Positions 22,301 through 29,934 of a DNA stretch of 45,424 nt are shown one piece after another. A model generated the notes under the pieces. The model saw only the letters and a program-made list of their open reading frames with translations. It was not told the origin of the DNA and ran no database searches. Location: the NCBI GenBank assembly GCA_964361885.1, contig CAYICL010000004.1, forward strand, positions 1 through 45,424, read 5' to 3'. Position 1 is the first letter of the stretch. Each line of letters opens with the position of its first letter. Source of the stretch: CAYICL01 sp964361885 (GTDB taxonomy: Bacteria; Patescibacteriota; Microgenomatia; UBA1400; CG1-02-47-37). The position numbers and the translations under genes are program-made.

Positions 22301-23379
22301 AAATCGGTCTTTATAGCCCTTTTTTAACCGAAAATATTGGCGGCGGCGAACGCTATTTATTAACCGTCGCCGAGTGTTTATTACCCAATCACCAGGTTGA
22401 TTTAATTTTGCCCTATATTCCTACTGGCATCAAAGAAAAGTTCAAACGCATTTTTAATTTAAAGCTTGATGCCTTGAACTTGGTTCTTGGTCCTTTTACT
22501 CCAAAACATTCGAGTCTAGAGCGAACCAAATTTACCCAAAAATATGATGTTTTTTATTATATGACCGATGGAAGTTTTTTTATCCCTCATGCCAAATTAA
22601 ACGTGGTCCATTTTATGATTCCTTTTAATCGTCGTCCGGCTTTTTTTGAAAGACTAAAACTCAAAACTTGGCCGGTTAAAACCGTCAACTCTTTTTTTAC
22701 CAAAGCTGCCCTTGAACGCAATTGGAAGATTAAAATAGATTATGTTCATTGGGGTGCGGTTAACAGGAAAGATTTTAAACCGTGGCTGAAAAAAAATATT
22801 ATTCTTAACGTCGGCCGGTTTTTCAGCCCATTAGGCGACAAACACTGTAAACGGCAGGATATATTAGTCAAAACTTTTAAGTTAATGTGTGACCGGGGTT
22901 TAACCGGCTGGCATTTAGTTTTGAACGGATCAATCGACCAGGGCAAAGACAACTTTGATTATTTAAACAAAGTTAAGCGCTTAGCCAGGGGCTATCCGGT
23001 TATTTTCCATAATCAAGGCAGTTTTAAAACTCTTCAAAAAGATTATGGCCAAGCCAAAATTTACTGGCATGCCACCGGTTATGGTTTAGATGAAACAACT
23101 AATCCTCAGGCCATGGAACACTTAGGTATCTCTACGGTTGAAGCCATGTCTGCCGGAGCCGTCCCCATCGTGATTAATCAGGGCGGTCAGCCGGAAATCG
23201 TCACCGATTCAGTTGACGGTTTGCTTTGGTCCAGCCAAAAAGAATTGATTCAAAAAACCCAAGCAGTAATTAATCATCAGCCGCTTTGGCAAAAGCTGTC
23301 TTCCCGGGCAATGATTAGGGCCAATGATTTCTCCAAAGCCAAATTCTGTCAGCAAACAAAAACAATATTTCACTTATGA
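22297..23379 (+). CDS. GT4 glycosyltransferase
   Basis: A 360-residue GT-B fold enzyme. The N-terminal NIGGGERYL (13-21) resembles the GGGERVL motif of Alg11-like and related GT4 enzymes. The C-terminal donor site is seen in ISTVEAMSAGAVPIVINQGGQPEIV with the family E-x7-E spacing pattern partly kept. Retaining transfer of mannose or a similar sugar from a nucleotide donor is the usual role. It is the only GT4 enzyme recognised in the window and is embedded in a GT2 run with ATGA overlaps on both sides. Confidence 0.87.
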   Translation: MKIGLYSPFLTENIGGGERYLLTVAECLLPNHQVDLILPYIPTGIKEKFKRIFNLKLDALNLVLGPFTPKHSSLERTKFTQKYDVFYYMTDGSFFIPHAKLNVVHFMIPFNRRPAFFERLKLKTWPVKTVNSFFTKAALERNWKIKIDYVHWGAVNRKDFKPWLKKNIILNVGRFFSPLGDKHCKRQDILVKTFKLMCDRGLTGWHLVLNGSIDQGKDNFDYLNKVKRLARGYPVIFHNQGSFKTLQKDYGQAKIYWHATGYGLDETTNPQAMEHLGISTVEAMSAGAVPIVINQGGQPEIVTDSVDGLLWSSQKELIQKTQAVINHQPLWQKLSSRAMIRANDFSKAKFCQQTKTIFHL

Positions 23380-24224
23380 AAACCGTTTCGGTAATTATTC
23401 CTAACTACACAAAATACCCGCTGATAACCCACTTGCCTCAAGTTATCAAAGCCTGTCCTCAAGCAGAAATCATCGTGGTTGATGATGCCTCACCGGACGA
23501 TACCGTGGCCGTTCTCAGGCGAGATTTTCCTCAGGTTAAAGTCATCGTTAATCCAACCAATCAGCGTTTTGCTGTTTCCTGTAATCTTGGCGTTAAAGCC
23601 GCCCAAGGCGATATCGTAATCCTGATTAATTCTGACGTCGCCCCTAAACCAGGCTTTTTAACCTCCTTAATTAAACATTTTGATGATCCTCAGGTTTTTT
23701 GCGTTGGCTGTCTAGAGATCCAGACCGTTAATGGTAAACAAGAATATTCCGGTAGAAATCAATGTCAGTTTAAAAGGGGATTTGTGATTCATTCCAAGGC
23801 GCCTATTACCGATTTAAAAAAAACCACGCCTAACTGTTGGGGTTCTGGCGGCTCAATGGCTCTTGATCGAACCAAGTATTTAAGTTTAGGCGGCATGGAT
23901 CCTTTATACAAGCCAGCCTATTGGGAAGATATTGATCTGTCTTGGCGGGCTCGGGAAAAACATGGCTATAAAATCCTATTTGAGCCTAAATCCCAGGTTT
24001 GGCATAATCATGAAACTACGAATCTATCCGTTTTTGGCAAAAAGAAAATGGAAACAATGGCTTTAAGAAACCAATTTCTGTTTGTCTGGAAAAATATCCG
24101 TGGTCGTCGATTGATTGAACATTTCCTTTGGCTGCCGTACCATCTGGTTTTAACTACAATCAGGACAAAAGGTGTATTTATAATCGCTTTTTTTGAAGCT
24201 TTATGGCAATGGATAAAAAAATAA
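23376..24224 (+). CDS. GT2 glycosyltransferase
   Basis: A 282-residue GT2 enzyme with VSVIIPNYTK (4-13), VVDDASPDDT (34-43), INSDVAP (84-90, metal site), GSGGSMALDR and YWEDIDLSWRAREKHG. The last motif is common to transferases acting on surface polysaccharides. The C-terminus has a hydrophobic stretch (about 250-280) that may associate with the membrane. It starts in an ATGA overlap with the GT4 gene and overlaps the following GT-C gene by 22 bp. Sugar and acceptor cannot be read. Confidence 0.86.
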   Translation: MKTVSVIIPNYTKYPLITHLPQVIKACPQAEIIVVDDASPDDTVAVLRRDFPQVKVIVNPTNQRFAVSCNLGVKAAQGDIVILINSDVAPKPGFLTSLIKHFDDPQVFCVGCLEIQTVNGKQEYSGRNQCQFKRGFVIHSKAPITDLKKTTPNCWGSGGSMALDRTKYLSLGGMDPLYKPAYWEDIDLSWRAREKHGYKILFEPKSQVWHNHETTNLSVFGKKKMETMALRNQFLFVWKNIRGRRLIEHFLWLPYHLVLTTIRTKGVFIIAFFEALWQWIKK

Positions 24225-25540
24225 TTTTGTCGGTTTTCTTGGTCGGTTTTGCTTTACGGTTGTTATTGCCCATGGAACGAGTGTTTAATTTTGACCAGGA
24301 TCAGATTGCCCTAAACGCGATGAATATTGTTAATGGCGACTGGACGGTTTTGGGCCCGCAGACTTCCAATATGAGTTTTTTTACCGGGCCGCTGATTTAT
24401 TATTGGGCGGCTGTCTTTTATGGTTTGACCGGCGGGCATCCTCTAGCCAACGCCCTCACGGCGATTTCCATTTACGCTTTTAACTTTTTCTTAATTTGGT
24501 ATTTTTTCAAATCACTGTTTCAGGGAAAATTAGTCGATCTTTATCTGGCGATTTATGCGCTGTCCCCATACCTCGTACAACTAAATAGAATTACTTGGAA
24601 TCCGAATTTTTCTTTTTTAAGCGGCAGTTTGGTGTTAGCAGCGTTATTAAAACCTAGTTATAGAAGTATTTGGTTAGGCATGTTTTTAGCTTATCAGTCC
24701 AGTTTTTCCGGTTTTGTCATGCTCGCGGCGCTGATTTTATATTGGCTTTGGCAAAGGCGAAACTTGGCACTGATTTTAGTTGGCTTTTTTGGTATGGCTG
24801 TTTCAATGCTGCCGTTATTGATTTTTGATTTGAAGCATAATTTTATGAATTTTTCGAGCCTAGGCAGTTTTATCTACCAGGCAGTATTTGGAATCAGTTT
24901 CGGATTTTTGTTAAGAATTAAAACGGTGTTAATGATCAACTTCGAGAATTTTACTAAATTATATACCGGTTATTTTTTCCCGAGCTTGGTGTTGGTACTA
25001 TTAGGAATAACTATTTTGGCTCTGTGGTTAAAACAATCGCGGTCTTTATTTTCTCCGCTTCAAAAAAAGATCTTATTGCTGTGGATGGCAGTTTTTCCTC
25101 TATCAGCCTTGTTTTACGGCGACGGTTTACCCGAATATTATTTTCTGATGCAGCTGCCGGCCTTAGTTTTTATTCTGGCGGATCTTTTAGCTAGGGTAAA
25201 AAAACAACTGATTTTAGTTTATCTGTTTATGACAATTGTTTCTTTAGGGGTGGTTTTTGATAAAAATAACGGTTATTTGTTAAGCGATAAGTATAACGCC
25301 GCCAAGTACATTCAAAGTCAATCAGCCGGCAAACCGATACAAATGGTTTTTGACATGGATTACCGGGAACGATTCGGTTGGGATTACTTATTCCAATATT
25401 TTCAGCTCGAGTTAGTGTCCTACGGCCAACAAGTTCATCTGATTTATCCGGTTTTGCCATCGACTCGGTTTTCCGGTCGCTTTGGCAACCTTGGCGTTTT
25501 TAGCCAGAATTTTATAGAGTATAATAAAATTGATTTATGA
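24203..25540 (+). CDS. GT-C/GT39-like membrane glycosyltransferase, GRD subgroup
   Basis: A 445-residue polytopic protein with FNFDQDQ (28-34) in the first outside loop, then WTVLGPQTSNMSFFTGPLIYYW, the same layout as the proteins at 12072-13538 and 37333-38796. Here GRD is replaced by DQ. About ten helices follow, with a polar C-terminal tail. The ATG at 24203 is used; a second in-frame ATG at 24209 is possible. It overlaps the GT2 gene before and the hddC start after (ATGA), so it is tied to the heptose genes and could transfer heptose or another lipid-linked sugar. Confidence 0.8.
   Translation: MAMDKKIILSVFLVGFALRLLLPMERVFNFDQDQIALNAMNIVNGDWTVLGPQTSNMSFFTGPLIYYWAAVFYGLTGGHPLANALTAISIYAFNFFLIWYFFKSLFQGKLVDLYLAIYALSPYLVQLNRITWNPNFSFLSGSLVLAALLKPSYRSIWLGMFLAYQSSFSGFVMLAALILYWLWQRRNLALILVGFFGMAVSMLPLLIFDLKHNFMNFSSLGSFIYQAVFGISFGFLLRIKTVLMINFENFTKLYTGYFFPSLVLVLLGITILALWLKQSRSLFSPLQKKILLLWMAVFPLSALFYGDGLPEYYFLMQLPALVFILADLLARVKKQLILVYLFMTIVSLGVVFDKNNGYLLSDKYNAAKYIQSQSAGKPIQMVFDMDYRERFGWDYLFQYFQLELVSYGQQVHLIYPVLPSTRFSGRFGNLGVFSQNFIEYNKIDL
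25520..25525 (+). promoter_or_regulatory. Possible -10 box before the heptose genes
   Basis: TATAAT at 25520-25525 lies inside the end of the preceding GT-C gene and 11 nt before the hddC ATG, which would give a leader of only about 4-5 nt. It may let the GDP-heptose genes be expressed separately from the upstream glycosyltransferases. No -35 was recognised. Confidence 0.4.
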
Positions 25541-26226
25541 AAGCTTTAATTTTAGCCGCCGGTTTTGGGGTCAGGTTAAGGGAAATTATCCATGGCCGGC
25601 CCAAACATTTAGCCCCTATCAACGGCCAACCTTTTTTACGCTACCTGATTAGGCTTTTAAAAAAACGCGGCATTAAGGAAATCGTTATTGCCGTCGGTTA
25701 TTTGGCCAATTACATTATTGATGAATTTACCCGGGATAATGAAGGTTTAACTATCAAATTTTCCGAAGATCAACGGCCTTTGGGTACTGCCGGCAGCATA
25801 AAAAAAGCCGCCGAATACCTGAAAGACGATTTTATTATCGTCAACGGAGATACTTATCTGGATATTGACTACTTTAAACTTATGGCTGACCACAAAAGAT
25901 CTAAAAGCTTATTAACGATTGTTGGTACCACTAAACATAAAGATAAAGGCGGCATAATTTTAGCTAAAAATAAAACAGTTACCGACTTCATTATTGATTC
26001 TCCTGCCACCGCTCCTATTCACAGCTATAGAAATGCCGGTGTTTATGCTGCCTCACCGCAAATTTTCTCTTTTATTCCCAGTTTTACCAAAATTTCGCTT
26101 GAAAAAGATATTATCCCTTTGTTATTAAGCAAGCATCAGCCAATCAGTCTTTTCCCAGTTAACCAGGCTTTTATCGACATTGGCTCACCTCAGAGTTTTA
26201 TGGAGGCTGCCAAAAAATTAACCTAA
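25537..26226 (+). CDS. hddC: D-glycero-alpha-D-manno-heptose 1-phosphate guanylyltransferase
   Basis: HddC forms GDP-D-glycero-alpha-D-manno-heptose from heptose 1-phosphate and GTP. The 229-residue nucleotidyltransferase has the signature AAGFGVRLR (7-15), PKHLAPI (22-28), PLGTAGSIK (81-89) and the metal-binding NGD (103-105). The AAGFGxRL... PK.. API.G.PFL..L pattern fits HddC better than glucose- or mannose-1-phosphate enzymes. The adjacent gmhA, hddA and gmhB genes support the assignment strongly. It starts in an ATGA overlap with the GT-C gene and lies 5 bp from gmhA. Confidence 0.87.
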   Translation: MKALILAAGFGVRLREIIHGRPKHLAPINGQPFLRYLIRLLKKRGIKEIVIAVGYLANYIIDEFTRDNEGLTIKFSEDQRPLGTAGSIKKAAEYLKDDFIIVNGDTYLDIDYFKLMADHKRSKSLLTIVGTTKHKDKGGIILAKNKTVTDFIIDSPATAPIHSYRNAGVYAASPQIFSFIPSFTKISLEKDIIPLLLSKHQPISLFPVNQAFIDIGSPQSFMEAAKKLT

Positions 26227-26231
26227 ATTTT

Positions 26232-26870
26232 ATGGACACAAAAACCAGAATTCAAAATCAATTAAAAGACAGCGTTAAAGTTTATGAGCAAATGATTGCC
26301 ACCTGTTGGTCCTCAATTCAGGCAGCGGCTTTGGCTCTGATAGAAACCTATTACAAACAAGGCGGCACTGTGTTTACTTGCGGTAACGGCGGTTCGGCTG
26401 CCGACGCCCAGCATATTAGTGATGAATTAATGTGTATGTTAAGGAGCCATCACCATTTTGAGTATCGATTTCCGCTATCGGCTCACGCCTTAACTACAGA
26501 CTCTTCAGTCATTACCGCTATTTCTAACGATTTAGGCTTTGAATATATTTTTTCCCGTCAACTGGAAGCTCTGGCTCAAACTAAAGACTTGCTTATCGGT
26601 CTATCCACTTCCGGCAACTCACTCAACGTGGTTAAAGCCTTTGAGTTGACCAAAAAACGCGGTATCAAGTCCATTGCTTTTACCGGTCAATCTTCATCAA
26701 AAAACGGTGGCCGGATTGCTGCCTTGGCAGATATTGTTATCAATATTCCTGCCACTGACGTGGGTATTATCCAGCAGGGACACGTGGCTGCCTTTCATTC
26801 GATGTGTGATGTTATGGAAGAAATTCTTTTTGGCTCTAAAGGTTTAAAGATAACCAAACTTGTCCGATGA
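26232..26870 (+). CDS. gmhA: Sedoheptulose 7-phosphate isomerase
   Basis: GmhA converts sedoheptulose 7-phosphate to D-glycero-D-manno-heptose 7-phosphate, the first step of heptose nucleotide synthesis. The 212-residue SIS-domain protein has GNGGSAADAQH (51-61), catalytic His61 and Glu65 at the same numbers as in E. coli GmhA, STSGNS (125-130) and QQGH (181-184) with the second catalytic/metal His184. It appears fully equipped. The stop overlaps hddA (ATGA). Confidence 0.93.
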   Translation: MDTKTRIQNQLKDSVKVYEQMIATCWSSIQAAALALIETYYKQGGTVFTCGNGGSAADAQHISDELMCMLRSHHHFEYRFPLSAHALTTDSSVITAISNDLGFEYIFSRQLEALAQTKDLLIGLSTSGNSLNVVKAFELTKKRGIKSIAFTGQSSSKNGGRIAALADIVINIPATDVGIIQQGHVAAFHSMCDVMEEILFGSKGLKITKLVR

Positions 26871-27880
26871 CCATAATCTCTAAAGCTCCTTGTCGAATCA
26901 GTTTAGTTGGCGGCGGTACAGATGTTAACCCTTTTGCCTATAAATATGGCGGTAAAGTTTTAAACTTGGCTATTAGTCTTTACCATACTGTCAGCTTAAC
27001 CCCTTTCACCAATTCTAAAGTTCACCTTAAAGCCCTGGGAGAAAAAAGACAGATTGATAATCTGGTTGAAACCCTTGCCTACGGCCAAGATCCCAAGTTT
27101 GATTTAATCAGGGCGATAATTAATCATTTTCGCCCCAAAATTCCTTCCGGTTTTTCTTTGCAAGTCTCAAGTCCTAAAGCCAATGCTTTGGGTTTAGGTC
27201 GGTCCGGTTCGGCTGGCGTGGCGATAATTGCCGCTTTTAATGCCTGGTTGCAAACTAATTTAACTCCTTTAGAAATGGGTTTATTAGCCAGCCGCTTAGA
27301 AGTGGCTGAACTTGGCTGGCCGGGTGGAAAACAGGATTCGTTAGCCGCGGTCTTTGGCGGGATTAATTTGATGGTTTTCGGTCCGGGTGATCAAGTTAAA
27401 GTTAAACCCATAAAGTTGCCGGCTCAAACCATTACCGCTTTAAAGCAAAGGACTTTTATGATTTTTGTCGGTGGTGACCGGCATTCTTCAACCCAACAAA
27501 AACAATTAGTTAAAGGTATGTCTGATAAGGCTAAGCTTAAAGCCCTATTTGCTTTAAAAAATGCCGTTCTGCCGGGAATTACCGCTTTAAAACAAGCCAA
27601 TTGGTCAGATTTAGGTCAAATCCTTCATCAAGGCTGGAAAGACAAGAAAAAATCTAATCCTAGCGTGACCAATGAAACAATCGATAAATTTTATCGCCTA
27701 GCCAGGCAAAACAATGCTTATGGTGGTAAGATCTCCGGTTCAGGCGGCGCCGGCAATATGTTTTTTCTAATCCCGCCGGAGAAAAAATCAACTGCTATTA
27801 AAGCTCTTGTCAGTGCCGGCGCTAAACTGGTTAATTTTAAATTTGATTTTAAAGGAGTCACTATTAAAACCACTCTATGA
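26867..27880 (+). CDS. hddA: D-glycero-alpha-D-manno-heptose 7-phosphate kinase
   Basis: HddA phosphorylates heptose 7-phosphate at C1 to the alpha-1,7-bisphosphate. The 337-residue GHMP kinase has the N-terminal APCRISLVGGGTD (7-19), a modified ATP loop ALGLGRSGSAGVA (107-119, an inserted residue pattern relative to the usual GLGSSAA) and the C-terminal KISGSGGAGNMFFL. The GGGTD start is typical of HddA and fucokinase-like GHMP kinases, and the gene context favours HddA. The alpha anomer predicts a GDP-linked, not ADP-linked, heptose, in agreement with hddC. Confidence 0.9.
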   Translation: MTIISKAPCRISLVGGGTDVNPFAYKYGGKVLNLAISLYHTVSLTPFTNSKVHLKALGEKRQIDNLVETLAYGQDPKFDLIRAIINHFRPKIPSGFSLQVSSPKANALGLGRSGSAGVAIIAAFNAWLQTNLTPLEMGLLASRLEVAELGWPGGKQDSLAAVFGGINLMVFGPGDQVKVKPIKLPAQTITALKQRTFMIFVGGDRHSSTQQKQLVKGMSDKAKLKALFALKNAVLPGITALKQANWSDLGQILHQGWKDKKKSNPSVTNETIDKFYRLARQNNAYGGKISGSGGAGNMFFLIPPEKKSTAIKALVSAGAKLVNFKFDFKGVTIKTTL

Positions 27881-28488
27881 TCTCAGCCGACCACTTTTAT
27901 CTTCAGCCAGGATTTACGCCTCAAAAAAAATTTGCGGTTTTCTTGGATCGTGACGGAATTATTAATCAAGAAAAACACCTGGTTCACCAAAAAAAAGATT
28001 TTATTTTAATTCCTGGGGTAGCCACTGCCATTAAAAAGTTAAACCGGAAAAACATTCCGGTTATTGTCATTCATAATGCCGCCGCAATCTACCGGGGTAT
28101 CTCTACACCGGAAAAAGTTGACCAGCTTAATCGCTATATGCTTCTTTTGCTTAAAAAACAACAGGCTCAGGTTAATGCCGTTTTATTTTGTGGCCACCAT
28201 CCTTCTGCTTTTGCCGCCGATTTTCTTAAAGATTGTAATTGGCATAAGCCCAAACCCGGCATGCTTCAAACCGCGGCTAAGAAACTAAATCTTAGCCTAA
28301 CTCAATCTTTTGTTATTGGTGATCAGGCTCGGGATATTTTAGCCGGCCAAGCCGCTGGAGCCACTTCAATTTTAGTCACTACCGGCCATGCCGGCAAAGA
28401 TGTTGTTTATCAGGGTACACCGGATAAAACCTTTGCTCATCTTGAATCGGCGATTAACTGGATTATTAAATTAAAAAAGCTTAAATGA
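27877..28488 (+). CDS. gmhB: GmhB-like heptose 1,7-bisphosphate phosphatase with altered motifs
   Basis: GmhB removes the C7 phosphate from heptose 1,7-bisphosphate. This 203-residue HAD protein keeps motif I DRDG (24-27, Asp24 nucleophile and Asp26), CxH (Cys105, His107), Cys120, Lys124 and motif IV GDQARD (148-153). Compared with E. coli GmhB, motif II TNQSG is HNAAA (His66 for Thr), the fourth zinc Cys is Trp122 and the following Arg is His123. It may therefore bind zinc poorly and differ in substrate handling. The gene is intact and in the right place to complete the pathway. It could also be a diverged sugar phosphatase. Confidence 0.82.
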   Translation: MISADHFYLQPGFTPQKKFAVFLDRDGIINQEKHLVHQKKDFILIPGVATAIKKLNRKNIPVIVIHNAAAIYRGISTPEKVDQLNRYMLLLLKKQQAQVNAVLFCGHHPSAFAADFLKDCNWHKPKPGMLQTAAKKLNLSLTQSFVIGDQARDILAGQAAGATSILVTTGHAGKDVVYQGTPDKTFAHLESAINWIIKLKKLK

Positions 28489-29204
28489 AAGTTTTTATTC
28501 TCTCAGCCGGTCTGGGCATCAGATTAAAACCCTTAACCAATGATCGGCCTAAAGTCATGGTGCCAATTGGCGGCCAGCCGGTTTTAGAGCACTTGATTAA
28601 CCTTTGCTCTTTTCACGGATTTAAAGACATTATTATCAACCTTCATCACTTACCTGAAGTTATTACTAATTATTTTCAAGATGGAAACAAATTTGGTGTT
28701 CACATTAATTACTCGCGTGAAATAGATAAAATTTTGGGTGGTGCCGGGGCAATAAAGCACGCTTCGGCTTTACTGGGAAACGAGCCTTTTTTTCTTCTAA
28801 ATGGTGATGTCATGACAAACGTCAATCTGAAAGCAATGGTTAAATTTCATCAAGATAAAGGTGGTTTAGCTAGTTTTTTAGTCCATCAGACTGATCATCC
28901 GTTAGATTCTGATTTAGTTGAGTTTGATGATCAGCAGTTAATTAAAAGATTTTTCCGGCCTCAAATGGGAGATGAATTTAAACCAATTGCTAAAACCGGT
29001 ACTCACATCTTTAATCCGGAAATTCTAAATTTTATTCCCGAAGGTTTGGAATACTCTTTAGAAAAACAACTCCTCCCTAATCTTTTAACTAAAGGCAAAA
29101 AGCTTTACGCCTATTACTCTAATTGTTATTCTAAAGACATGGGTACATTAGCAAGACTTAAACAAGTTGAAAAGGATTACCAGAATGGTCAAATTACTTT
29201 TTAA
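28485..29204 (+). CDS. Sugar-1-phosphate nucleotidyltransferase (ManC/HddC-like)
   Basis: A second 239-residue nucleotidyltransferase with SAGLGIRLKPLT (7-18), RPKVMVPI (21-28), LGGAGAI (84-90) and NGDV (106-109). It resembles mannose-1-phosphate guanylyltransferase-like proteins more than the hddC product 3 kb upstream. It would form a nucleotide sugar, possibly GDP-mannose for gmd, but other sugars and nucleotides are possible. It is fused to gmhB by an ATGA overlap, so it may alternatively be a second, redundant heptose enzyme. The stop overlaps the next gene by 20 bp. Confidence 0.85.
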   Translation: MKVFILSAGLGIRLKPLTNDRPKVMVPIGGQPVLEHLINLCSFHGFKDIIINLHHLPEVITNYFQDGNKFGVHINYSREIDKILGGAGAIKHASALLGNEPFFLLNGDVMTNVNLKAMVKFHQDKGGLASFLVHQTDHPLDSDLVEFDDQQLIKRFFRPQMGDEFKPIAKTGTHIFNPEILNFIPEGLEYSLEKQLLPNLLTKGKKLYAYYSNCYSKDMGTLARLKQVEKDYQNGQITF

Positions 29205-29934
29205 AAACATTTGGCTGTTTTTACCTTGCCATAATGAAGCCGACAATCTAAAACCTCTGGTTGAAGAAATCTTAAACTTAAAAATCCCTAATCTTCATCT
29301 GGCTGTTATTGATGATAATTCCACTGATAATACCGGTCATATTGCCGATCAGTTGAAGCAAACCTATCCTCAACTAATCGATGTTCTCCATCGTCAGCCT
29401 CCCCGGGGCCGGGCTAGAGCCGGCAAAGACGCCTTTTTATTTTGCCTTCAAAAAAAAGCCGACATCATTATTGAAATGGATGCCGATTTTTCTCATGACC
29501 CTCAATATATTCCTCAGATGCTTGAAGCTTTATCTAAAACCGACATCGACGTTGTCTTAGGTTCCCGTTTTTTACCCGGTGGTAGCGATGCTGACAGATC
29601 TTCTTTCCGTACTTTAGTCAGCCGCTTGTCAGGCATTATTTTCCGGTTAATTTTAGGCATTCACCTGACAGACATGGGCTCAGGCTTTAAGGCTTACAAA
29701 CGTCAAGCCTTAGCTTCGATTGACCCCCAAAATCTGTTTTCCCAAAAAGGCTTGGCCATTTCCATGGAATCAATTTTCCGGGTTTTGAAAAACGGCTTTA
29801 AAGTCAAAGAAACCCCGATTGTTTTTAAAGACCGCCGCGCCGGCGTCTCTAAACTTTCCTGGAAAGACTTTTTTGAACCGATTTTTATTTGTTTAAAATT
29901 AGTTTGTGTCTTAGGGAGATTTCATGAAAACTAA
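29185..29934 (+). CDS. Dpm1-type polyprenyl-phosphate glycosyltransferase
   Basis: A 249-residue GT2 enzyme with LPCHNEADN (13-21), IDDNSTDNT (42-50), DADFSHDP (99-106) and GSRFLPGG, then DMGSGFKAY and FKDRRAGVSKLSW, all typical of dolichol-phosphate mannose synthases. Unlike the gene at 10947 it has no GtrA membrane domain. It should make a polyprenyl-phosphate sugar used by the ten GT-C proteins that follow. An in-frame TTG at 29167 exists, but ATG 29185 is preferred because the first strand (KNIWLFLPCHNE) follows it at normal distance. Confidence 0.92.
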   Translation: MVKLLFKNIWLFLPCHNEADNLKPLVEEILNLKIPNLHLAVIDDNSTDNTGHIADQLKQTYPQLIDVLHRQPPRGRARAGKDAFLFCLQKKADIIIEMDADFSHDPQYIPQMLEALSKTDIDVVLGSRFLPGGSDADRSSFRTLVSRLSGIIFRLILGIHLTDMGSGFKAYKRQALASIDPQNLFSQKGLAISMESIFRVLKNGFKVKETPIVFKDRRAGVSKLSWKDFFEPIFICLKLVCVLGRFHEN

